From Salipiger mucosus DSM 16094 (lineage in GTDB: Bacteria > Pseudomonadota > Alphaproteobacteria > Rhodobacterales > Rhodobacteraceae): a stretch of 64,000 nucleotides of DNA. The DNA is taken from positions 60,036 to 124,035 of the forward strand of contig NZ_KE557285.1 in assembly GCF_000442255.1 (NCBI RefSeq), read 5' to 3'. A program made the translations under genes and the position numbers. Of this stretch, positions 57,601 through 64,000 are shown piece after piece. The first letter of the stretch is position 1, and the number at the start of each line of letters is the position of its first letter. Below the pieces are notes generated by a model. It did not search any database and was not told where the DNA came from. It was given only the letters and a program-made list of their open reading frames with translations.

Positions 57601-58754
57601 TCCAGTTCGCGCCTCCCCGGCTCGAAGAAGGCGACGCCCACGAAGGTCTGGTTCACGTGCACGCCGCAGTGCTGTTCGCCGTAGGTGTTGAAGCCGAAGA
57701 CGCGGCGCTGGCGGAAGACGCGGCTGGCCTCGGCCGAGAGCTGTTTCTGCTCGATCTCGAGACGCCGCAGGATGCAGTCGAAGCCGAGGATGAAGTCCGG
57801 CGCCTCCTCGCGGTGCCCGCGCACGTCGAGCTCGGCCTCCAGCGTCTCGATCACCGCCTTGCCCCGGCCCAGCGTCAGGATCAGCCCGTCGTCGATGGCG
57901 CCGAACATCGACAGTGCCTGTCCGTCCGGCGCGTCGCGGATCGAGCGGACGTGGTAGTTCATGTTCTGCCGCACGAGCATCGGGTTCTCGGCGAAGATCT
58001 GCGGCGAGAGATCCTGCGTCGCGCAGCCCACCAGCCGTGCATATTCCGCCGCCGCCGGGGCGCCGTTGATCTCGACCACCAGCCGCTCCTCGGGGTCGGC
58101 CTCGGTCACCACGAGCTGCGTCTCGGTTGGCGTGAAATGGTCGAAGCCGAGACCGCGGAAGCCGAGGTCCGTCTCGAGCAGCAGCAGCACCGCGGCGTCG
58201 CTGTGAAAGCGCCCCTCGTGCAGCACGAAGGTCTCGCGGAAGGCCAGGCTGTCGCCGGCCGAGCCGCCGAAAACCGGGATGTCGCCCAGCCCGGCCTCGA
58301 GCGTCGAGACAAGCACGTCCTCCTGCTTCGAGAGCCCGTCGGCCAGGATCAGAGCGAGGCGGTCCCAGCCGGCGGTGCGGCGGAAGTTTCCGGCATGCAT
58401 GCGCACCTGCGCCGCCACCGACTGGATCGACACCGGCCTGAGCGGCGCGATCAGCATCGAGGCGCAGCGGAAATGCTCGCGCGGGAAGGCGATCAGCAGA
58501 AGGGCCTCGGACTCGTAGCCCATCGGCGTGATCTGCCCGGCCGTGGTGCAGCCGAAGATGGGCACGCCCTGCCCTCCGGCCTCGAGAGCCCGCGCCGTGA
58601 CATCGAGGTCGTGGCCGTCGGGCACGAAGGCCAGCACGAAGCAGGTCTCGCGCAGGTCGAGCGCGGCAAGCGCCTCGTCCACCGCCTCGCGCGCATCGGA
58701 AGCACGCGAGACGGCGATGGTGACGAAGTGCGGCGGGCGCGGCGCGGCGGTCAT
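57597..58754 (-). CDS. FIST-domain sensory protein (NosP-like)
   Basis: The 385-residue cytoplasmic protein has the FIST N domain (VPIFGCTTAGQITPMGYESE, DIPVFGGSAGDSLAFRETFV) and FIST C domain (FILGFDCILRRLEIEQKQL; FGFNTYGEQHCGVHVNQTFV). In Pseudomonas and relatives a FIST protein (NosP) encoded next to the NahK kinase binds heme and senses nitric oxide, modulating the kinase. The same gene pairing is seen here. Heme binding by this protein is inference. It lies between the LuxR-type regulator and the hybrid kinase. Confidence 0.88.
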   Translation of the reverse strand: MTAAPRPPHFVTIAVSRASDAREAVDEALAALDLRETCFVLAFVPDGHDLDVTARALEAGGQGVPIFGCTTAGQITPMGYESEALLLIAFPREHFRCASMLIAPLRPVSIQSVAAQVRMHAGNFRRTAGWDRLALILADGLSKQEDVLVSTLEAGLGDIPVFGGSAGDSLAFRETFVLHEGRFHSDAAVLLLLETDLGFRGLGFDHFTPTETQLVVTEADPEERLVVEINGAPAAAEYARLVGCATQDLSPQIFAENPMLVRQNMNYHVRSIRDAPDGQALSMFGAIDDGLILTLGRGKAVIETLEAELDVRGHREEAPDFILGFDCILRRLEIEQKQLSAEASRVFRQRRVFGFNTYGEQHCGVHVNQTFVGVAFFEPGRRELE

Positions 58755-58773
58755 CGCGACACTCCCTTGCGGG

Positions 58774-59499
58774 TCAGTGGCTGAGGAAGGCCTGGGCGTC
58801 CGCGTCGTCCGCGGTCGCGCCCGCCGCCCCCTGGGCGCCCTCGATCAGCACCGCCGCCTGGGTCCGGTTCTTGACCCCCAGCCGGCGCAACAGCGCGGTG
58901 ATATGCGCCTTGACCGTGGCCTCGGCCAGCGAAAGCTCGTAGGCGATCTGCTTGTTGGGCTTGCCAGCGCAGATCAGCCGCATGATGCGCCGCTGCTGCG
59001 GCGTGAGCTCGGCCAGCCGCGGGTGCTGCATGCTGAACTGGCAGGGATCCTCGGGCTGCGCCGCCGTGGGCCGGTAGCCCGGCGGCAGAGACTTGCGCCC
59101 GGCGCCGATGTCCTGCAGCGCCGCGCGCAGCACCTGCGCCGAGGCGTCCTTGGGCAGATAGCCGGCCGCGCCCTCCTCCATGAGCGCATGCACGACCTGC
59201 ACCGAGGTCAGCGACGAGATCACAAGGATCGGCGTATCGGGCAATGCCGCGCGCATCCTCTGGAACCCGGAAATGCCGCTGACGTCCGGCAGCTTGAGGT
59301 CGAACATCACGAGGTCGGGGGAAAAGCCGCCCTCGACCAGCTTGATGGCGGCGCTCAGCGTCTGCGAGCGTTCTACCTTGCATTGCGGAAAGACCAGGCT
59401 CAGCGCCGCTGCCAGGGCGTCGCTGTAGAGCGGGTGGTCGTCGACGATGGCCACGGAACGGATCCGTGACTGCGGGGCAATCTCCGCGAATTTGTTCAT
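58774..59499 (-). CDS. NarL/LuxR-type response regulator (FlhR/AgmR-like)
   Basis: The 241-residue protein has a receiver domain with Asp67 (LVMFDLKLPDVSGISG), ISSLTSVQVVHALMEEGAAG, Lys in YLPKDASAQ, and a LuxR helix-turn-helix (LTPQQRRIMRLICAGKPNKQ, then IAYELSLAEATVKAHI). Members of this class beside PQQ alcohol dehydrogenases (AgmR/ErbR, FlhR) activate alcohol- and formaldehyde-oxidation genes. The start at ATG 59499 follows GGGAGGAGTG; an open frame to 59646 lacks conserved sequence. It is the first gene of the regulator-FIST-kinase set. Confidence 0.92.
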   Translation of the reverse strand: MNKFAEIAPQSRIRSVAIVDDHPLYSDALAAALSLVFPQCKVERSQTLSAAIKLVEGGFSPDLVMFDLKLPDVSGISGFQRMRAALPDTPILVISSLTSVQVVHALMEEGAAGYLPKDASAQVLRAALQDIGAGRKSLPPGYRPTAAQPEDPCQFSMQHPRLAELTPQQRRIMRLICAGKPNKQIAYELSLAEATVKAHITALLRRLGVKNRTQAAVLIEGAQGAAGATADDADAQAFLSH

Positions 59500-59836
59500 G
59501 TTGCACTCCTCCCGGGAGGAAGCGTAACGGATTCTCTTCACCTTGCAACGGTTACGGTCGACGACGGCACACCGGGCGGGAAACAGCCATTCCACGGCCT
59601 GGGTCACAGACAGGCTGAACCCTCCGTGCAAGGGCGATAAGCTCATGCATTTCAGTATGTTGAGAGAAAAACCTGAGAAATCACACTAGGCCTCACATCG
59701 CGAGCGACCGCCAACACAGCGACCCTCGGAGCGCCGCGCCGTTGGCAAGCCGAGGGGGAGCGCCGGACCATCCGCCACTCCCCCGGTCATGCCTCTCCGG
59801 ACAGGTCCGCCGAAAGCGCCGGCGGCTCCCGAACCG
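59500..59836. other. 337-base intergenic region upstream of the response regulator
   Basis: No gene is visible. An inverted repeat CGTAAC (59523-59528) and GTTACG (59551-59556) lies 24-57 bases upstream of the regulator start. A/T-richer sequence lies at 59640-59690. Open frames here have no coding character. Confidence 0.5.
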
Positions 59837-60469
59837 TCAGGACAGCACGCCTTTCTGCTTGGCGACATGGGTCGCGATCGCGTCCATCAGGGGCGGCGAA
59901 AGACAATCGTAGGGTGTGAGCCCCAGTTCACTCAGCCGGCCCCGGATGTCATCCATGCGCGCCGGATCGACGCCGGATTCGATGATCGACGAGACGAAGG
60001 CCGCGAACTCGGGCGCCGCCCAGCCGGTCTGGGCCGACAGCTCGGTATGGACGAAATCGAGCCCGTGGAACGGGTGATTGGAGTCCTCGATGCGGCCGTA
60101 CATGTGCACGCCGCAATCGCGGCAGGCATGGCGCTGGATCGCCGCCGAGGCATCCACCACGTCGAGCTTGTCGCCGTTCTCGGTCACGTCCACCTTGTCG
60201 CGCGCCACGACCGCGATCTGGCTGAAGATCGCCCCGTCCGGCTTCCAGCACTTGGTGCAGCCGCAGACGTGGTTGTGCGCCGTCTGGTCGCCCACGGTCA
60301 CCACCACCGCGTTGTTCGCGCACTTGCACTGCAGCGTGCCGCCGGAAAAGCCCGGCGCGGTCGGCGGGATGCCGTCATCCACCTGCGGGTGGATCTTCAC
60401 GTGGGTGAATTTCGGTGGCGCGCCGGCCGTATCCTCGTCACCGCCAAAGAGCTTGTCGAGTAGTCCCAT
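59837..60469 (-). CDS. gfa: S-(hydroxymethyl)glutathione synthase Gfa
   Basis: Gfa is the zinc protein that promotes or buffers the reaction of formaldehyde with glutathione, giving the substrate of AdhI. The 210-residue product starts [18 protein letters not shown] at ATG 60469 after GGGAGGAGG. It has the zinc cysteines [30 protein letters not shown] and [15 protein letters not shown], and the substrate-side loop [14 protein letters not shown]. The Gfa family shares a fold with other CENP-V-type proteins, but length and motifs fit Gfa itself. Confidence 0.92.
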   Translation of the reverse strand: MGLLDKLFGGDEDTAGAPPKFTHVKIHPQVDDGIPPTAPGFSGGTLQCKCANNAVVVTVGDQTAHNHVCGCTKCWKPDGAIFSQIAVVARDKVDVTENGDKLDVVDASAAIQRHACRDCGVHMYGRIEDSNHPFHGLDFVHTELSAQTGWAAPEFAAFVSSIIESGVDPARMDDIRGRLSELGLTPYDCLSPPLMDAIATHVAKQKGVLS

Positions 60470-60584
60470 CTGTGCGTGTCCTCCTCCCATGAGGGGCGCA
60501 TTCACATGCCGCGCCCCGTCTCAGGATCGCGGCAGCCCGGGATTCGGACAATTGAGCCATTCGTATCGGGCGCGGCGCCCGCGC

Positions 60585-61175
60585 TCAGGGCAGTTCCACC
60601 GGGCGGCGGTCGCCCTCGGCAAAGCGCCGCAACACCGCCGGGTAGAGCCGATGCTCCATCTCGAGGACGCGGGTCGCCAGCGTGTCTGGCGTGTCGCCGG
60701 GAGCGACGGGCACGCGCGCCTGTCCCAGGATCGGCCCGCCGTCGAGCTCGGGCGTGACCTCGTGCACCGAGCAGCCGTGCTCGGCATCGCCGGCCTCGAG
60801 CGCGCGGGCATGGGTGTGCAGCCCCCGGTACTTGGGCAGCAGCGACGGATGGATGTTCAGCATGCGGCCCTGCCAGCGCGTCACGAAATCCTCGGTCAGC
60901 ACCCGCATGAAGCCCGCGAGACACAGGATGTCCGGCGCGGCCTCCTCGAGCCGCGCGGTCAGCTCCGCCTCGAAGGCGGCGCGATCACCACGGAAGGGAC
61001 GGTGATCCACCACCGCCGTCGGCACACCGCGCGCCTCGGCCTTCTCCAGCCCGCCGGCGTCCGGGTTGTTCGACAGCACCAGCACGGGGCGCGCCGGATG
61101 ATCGCCGGTCATCGAATCGACCAGCGTCACCATGTTCGACCCGCCACCCGAGATGAGGATCGCGACGCGTTTCAA
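60585..61175 (-). CDS. purN: phosphoribosylglycinamide formyltransferase PurN
   Basis: PurN transfers a formyl group from 10-formyl-tetrahydrofolate to GAR in purine synthesis. The 196-residue product begins [20 protein letters not shown] and has the conserved NIHPSLLPKYRGLHTHARAL and HEVTPELDGGPILGQ with the catalytic Asp. Its start overlaps the purM stop by ATGA, the usual purM-purN order. The 115 bases between it and gfa hold no clear feature. Confidence 0.96.
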   Translation of the reverse strand: MKRVAILISGGGSNMVTLVDSMTGDHPARPVLVLSNNPDAGGLEKAEARGVPTAVVDHRPFRGDRAAFEAELTARLEEAAPDILCLAGFMRVLTEDFVTRWQGRMLNIHPSLLPKYRGLHTHARALEAGDAEHGCSVHEVTPELDGGPILGQARVPVAPGDTPDTLATRVLEMEHRLYPAVLRRFAEGDRRPVELP

Positions 61176-62219
61176 CCCAGTTCACCGGTGTAGGACACGA
61201 CCGCCTGCTCGGTGACATGGCCCAGCGGGACGACCCTCTCGCCCGCCTCGGAAAGCAGCGCGGCCAGTGCCTCGGCCCGCTCGGGCGCGACCACGGCGAC
61301 CATGCCGATGCCGCAGTTGAAAGTCTTGAGCATCTCGCCGGTCTCGATCCCGCCGGTCTCGGCCACCCAGCGGAAGACCGGCGGCAGGTCCCAGGCACCG
61401 AGGTCGATCGCCGCACCGCAGCCCTCGGGCAGCACCCGCGGCAGGTTCTCGGTCAGGCCGCCACCCGTGATGTGCGCGAGCGCGTGCACCCCGCCGGCGC
61501 GCACCGCTTCGAGCGCCGGGCGCACGTAGAGCCGCGTGGGCGTCAGCAGCGACGCGCCCAGCGATCCGCCCTCCCAGGGGGCACTCCGCCTCCCAATCGA
61601 GGCCCGAGAGCTCGACCACCCGGCGCACGAGGCTGTAGCCGTTGGAATGCACCCCGTCCGAGGCAAGCCCCAGCAGAACGTCGCCCGGCCGCACTTCGGC
61701 AGGCAGCGCGCTGCCCCGCTCCATGGCGCCCACGGCAAAGCCCGCGAGGTCGAAGTCACCGGCCGGGTACATGCCCGGCATCTCGGCGGTCTCGCCCCCG
61801 ATCAGAGCGGCGCCCGAACGCAGGCAGCCCTCGGCGATCCCCTCGACGACGCGCGCGGCCGTCTCGGTCTCGAGCTTGCCCGTCGCGAAATAATCGAGGA
61901 AGAACAGCGGCTCGGCGCCCTGGCAGACCAGGTCGTTGACGCACATGGCCACGAGGTCGATGCCGACGCCGTCGACGTACCCGGTGTCGATGGCAATCCT
62001 CAGCTTGGTGCCCACGCCGTCGGTCGCGGCCACGAGCACCGGGTCATCGAAGCCCGCCCCCTTGAGGTCGAAGAGCGCGCCGAATCCGCCGAGCCCGGCC
62101 ATGACGCCGGGCCGGTTGGTCCGCTTTGCCGCGGGCTTGATCCGCTCGACGAGCGCATTGCCCGCGTCGATGTCCACGCCCGCCTCGGCATAGGTGATGC
62201 TTGTCTTGCCGTCGCTCAT
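61172..62219 (-). CDS. purM: phosphoribosylformylglycinamidine cyclo-ligase PurM, with an apparent +1 frameshift
   Basis: PurM closes the imidazole ring (AIR synthesis). The N-terminal part from ATG 62219 reads [20 protein letters not shown] and includes [29 protein letters not shown] and [15 protein letters not shown]. After GLDWEAECP the frame is lost. Removing one G from the GGGGG run at 61577-61581 gives [20 protein letters not shown] and the normal C-terminus, for 348 residues in total. The downstream part ([26 protein letters not shown]) is intact. A true break would make the strain a purine auxotroph, so an assembly error is more likely. Confidence 0.93.
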
Positions 62220-62317
62220 GAAACCCTCCGGATCCGTTGCGCGCGGGCTTAGCGCAAGGTGGCCGCGAAGGAAAGCGCCAAGCCATCCTGCGTCGCGCCG
62301 GGTCCGGCCGTCCCATT

Positions 62318-62402
62318 GCGTATTTGGAACAAGAAGAAGACCGGGGCGCGCACCGCAGGCGCAGTGCCAGCCTCCCATGCTTCTTCTTGTTGAAAAATAC
62401 GC
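62318..62402. repeat. inverted pair of the dispersed TATTT...AAGAAGAAG element (copy C)
   Basis: GCGTATTTGGAACAAGAAGA (62318-62337, continuing AG) faces its inverted copy at 62380-62402. The arms match over about 20 of 22 bases around a 40-base centre. The same motif ends copies A and B. It lies between purM and the tRNA gene, and could fold as a long hairpin. Confidence 0.65.
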
Positions 62403-62493
62403 AAATACGCCCTCTCGTCCGGGCGCAACGCCCGCGGCAGCCGCGCTTCGCGCTTGACCAGCGGGCCGGGACTGCTACTCAGCTCACTGTGGC

Positions 62494-62570
62494 GGGCCTG
62501 TAGCTCAATCGGTTAGAGCAGGGCGCTCATAACGCCTTGGTTGGGGGTTCGAGTCCCTCCGGGCCTACCA
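62494..62570 (+). tRNA. tRNA with CAT anticodon, probably tRNA-Ile2 (lysidine type)
   Basis: A full 77-base cloverleaf with encoded CCA. The acceptor arm is GGGCCTG with CGGGCCT, and the anticodon stem is GGGCG/CGCCT around loop CTCATAA (CAT at 62528-62530). The T arm carries GGTTCGAGTCC. CAT may read Met or, after lysidine modification, Ile AUA. The C4-G69 and C5-G68 pairs favour the TilS substrate tRNA-Ile2 over elongator Met. The first acceptor pair is G-T. Confidence 0.9.
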
Positions 62571-62600
62571 GGCCTCCGCCGCGCCTTGCCTTTTTCCCGT

Positions 62601-63779
62601 TCAGACGCGCGCCGCCGGCACCAGCCCGGAGAGATGCGCAAGGTTCTTGAGACCGATCTTCAGGTGCGCCAGCGGGCGGGCGCGGACAAGCTTCTTGTTC
62701 ATGTAAGCCTCGAAGGTCAGGCGCTGCACGTCCATGTCGTGGCAGAGCGAGACGAAGCGCTCGCGCCGATCGTCCGAGCGGTAGTAGGCCCGCTGCATCG
62801 AGCCGAGCACGCGGAAGACCGTGCCATGCTCGCGCAGGAAGAGCCGACGCGCCAGTTGCAGGTCACGCGCGCGTCCCGAGGCAAGGCAGGCCATCGCCGC
62901 GCTTGCCGCCACGCGTCCGCCCGTCATGGCGTAATAGATCCCTTCGCCCGAGCTTGGCGCGACCACGCCGGCAGCATCACCGGCGAGCACCACGTCTCGC
63001 CCGTTGTCCCAGCGCGCGAGCGGCTTCAGGGGAATGGGCGCGCCCTCGCGCCGGATGGTCTGGCACTCGGCGAGGCCGCTTGCCGCGCGCAGCGCGGCGG
63101 TGGCGCGTTTCAGATCGACGCCGCGCACCATGGAGCCCATGCCGACGCTGGCCCGCGCCCCGTGCGGGAAGACCCAGCCGTAGAAATCGGGCGAGATGCG
63201 GCCGTCGTAGACCACGTCGCAGCGATCGGGATCGTAGCCGCCGGCCGAAGGCGCGGCGATGATCTCGTGGTAGGCGATGACATGGGGCACCCGGTCGCCG
63301 CCCGGGACCTCGTCGCGCGCCACGCGCGAGCGGGCGCCGTCGGCGCCGATCACCAGCCGGGCGTGAAGGTGGCGCTCTTCGCCGGCCTCGGCGTCGCGGA
63401 AGACGACGGCGGTGCTGCCCCTGCGCTCGATGCGGCGGTAGGTGCCGGTGAACCGATGGGCGCCGGCGGCCTCGGCACGGTCGCGCAGGAAGGCGTCAAA
63501 GTCCTCGCGGTCGACCATGCCGACGAAACCGTCCTCGATGGGAATGTCCACCCTGCGGCCGGTGGGCGAGACCATCCGCGCGGTGCGGATGCGCGCAACC
63601 AGCAGGTGCTCGGGAATGGCGAAATCGGCGATCAGGCGGGGCGGGATCGCGCCGCCGCAGGGCTTGATGCGTCCGCCCCGGTCCAGCACCGCGACTGTCG
63701 CGCCCGAACGGGCGAGGTCCTCGGCGGCGGTCGCTCCGGCGGGTCCGCCACCCACCACGATGACATCGTACATGCTCAT
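62601..63779 (-). CDS. bchP: geranylgeranyl reductase BchP (bacteriochlorophyll synthesis)
   Basis: BchP reduces the geranylgeranyl tail of bacteriochlorophyll to phytyl. The 392-residue flavoprotein has the FAD fold VIVVGGGPAGATAAEDLARS, RGGRIKPCGGAIPPRLI, the substrate region YGWVFPHGARASVGMGSMVR, and LAGDAAGVVAPSSGEGIYYA. The last third (HDMDVQRLTFEAYMNKKLVR) is typical of the bacteriochlorophyll enzyme rather than archaeal lipid reductases. It overlaps the PucC-family gene by ATGA, the order bch2(ORF428)-bchP known in Rhodobacter. No idi gene follows it here; a tRNA does. Confidence 0.95.
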   Translation of the reverse strand: MSMYDVIVVGGGPAGATAAEDLARSGATVAVLDRGGRIKPCGGAIPPRLIADFAIPEHLLVARIRTARMVSPTGRRVDIPIEDGFVGMVDREDFDAFLRDRAEAAGAHRFTGTYRRIERRGSTAVVFRDAEAGEERHLHARLVIGADGARSRVARDEVPGGDRVPHVIAYHEIIAAPSAGGYDPDRCDVVYDGRISPDFYGWVFPHGARASVGMGSMVRGVDLKRATAALRAASGLAECQTIRREGAPIPLKPLARWDNGRDVVLAGDAAGVVAPSSGEGIYYAMTGGRVAASAAMACLASGRARDLQLARRLFLREHGTVFRVLGSMQRAYYRSDDRRERFVSLCHDMDVQRLTFEAYMNKKLVRARPLAHLKIGLKNLAHLSGLVPAARV

Positions 63780-64000
63780 TCTCCCGGAACCAGTGTTGCC
63801 GGCGCGGCCCCGCGCCCGCTGATGACCCGCAGCGCCATGACCGCGGTCGCGGCAAAGAGCGCCGCCTCTGCGAGGAAGACGGCGCCGAAGGCCGTGGCGT
63901 CCGGCAGCGCGCCGCGCGCAAGGTCGACGGCGCCCGCGCCCAGTAGCCCGCCGAAGCCCGCCGCGATGGCCTGCGCCGCGCCCCAGAGGCCCATCCGCGT
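63776..64000 (-). CDS. PucC/BCH2-family membrane protein, C-terminal end only (runs off the window)
   Basis: The visible 74 codons cover the end of a transmembrane protein: an interrupted helix MGLWGAAQAIAAGFGGLLGA, GAVDLARGALPDATAFG, and the final helix AVFLAEAALFAATAVMAL. The position immediately upstream of bchP and the GLWGAAQA helix fit the PucC/LhaA-type MFS protein called ORF428 or Bch2 in Rhodobacter. The N-terminal three quarters are outside the window, so the exact member cannot be fixed. Confidence 0.8.
   Translation of the reverse strand, partial: TRMGLWGAAQAIAAGFGGLLGAGAVDLARGALPDATAFGAVFLAEAALFAATAVMALRVISGRGAAPATLVPGE

Noticed and set aside
59686..59868. 60-codon minus-strand frame upstream of the response regulator
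   Set aside because: Its Gly/Arg-rich translation overlaps the end of gfa and has no ribosome site or recognisable feature.
61172..61759. Independent gene for the C-terminal half of PurM
   Set aside because: It has no start signal and begins inside out-of-frame purM sequence; it joins the N-terminal half after removal of one base.
62494..62570. tRNA as a phage or island attachment site
   Set aside because: No integrase gene and no repeated tRNA 3' end were seen in the window.

Overview
This is a GC-rich alphaproteobacterial chromosome segment, most likely from a phototrophic or photosynthesis-capable member of the Rhodobacteraceae (Rhodobacter/Paracoccus/Roseobacter relatives). The evidence is: a CtrA-SciP pair; LexA boxes of the alphaproteobacterial GAAC-N7-GAAC type; an adhI-fghA-cycI-xoxF-cycB-xoxJ gene order like that known from Rhodobacter and Paracoccus; and a bacteriochlorophyll gene (bchP) next to a PucC-family gene at the right edge. 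Coding density is high, and many neighbouring genes are joined by 4-base ATGA stop/start overlaps.

Layout. (1) 0.1-12.7 kb is housekeeping: a 39-codon membrane protein behind a LexA box, ligA-recG, ctrA-sciP, mnmA, a thioesterase, an enoyl-CoA hydratase, two small envelope proteins, and uvrA with its own LexA box. (2) 12.8-22.9 kb is an alpha-glucoside locus: aglE-F-G-A-K on the minus strand, divergent from a LacI-type regulator, a GH1 beta-glucosidase and glucokinase, with two matching operator palindromes in the divergent gap. (3) 23.0-36.0 kb is a complete glycogen operon, glgP-glgB-glgC-glgA-glgX-malQ-pgm. Regions 2 and 3 together form a path from imported glucoside to glucose-6-P, glucose-1-P, ADP-glucose and glycogen, and back. 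(4) 36.0-39.7 kb holds a DMT exporter, sufE, a lipoprotein, rnd and a 67-residue protein. (5) 39.7-60.5 kb is a periplasmic C1/alcohol oxidation island. It has a lanthanide-type methanol dehydrogenase XoxF with its cytochromes, XoxJ, two SoxYZ-like carriers, an ABC importer with accessory proteins, glutathione-dependent formaldehyde oxidation (Gfa, AdhI, FghA), and a three-gene signalling set of hybrid kinase, FIST protein and LuxR-type regulator. (6) 60.6-64.0 kb holds purN-purM, a CAT-anticodon tRNA and the end of a photosynthesis gene cluster (bchP and a truncated pucC-type gene).

Three genes (recG, purM and aglE) are interrupted by apparent single-base insertions, four events in all. Each is restored by removing one base and shows no other decay. 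They look more like assembly errors than real pseudogenes, but this cannot be settled from the sequence alone.

The observations most worth following are: the LexA-box-controlled 39-residue membrane protein; the pairing of a NosP/NahK/AgmR-like signalling triad with lanthanide methanol oxidation; the xoxF cistron bracketed by two perfect stem-loops; and a small exported protein whose predicted mature N-terminus is histidine.
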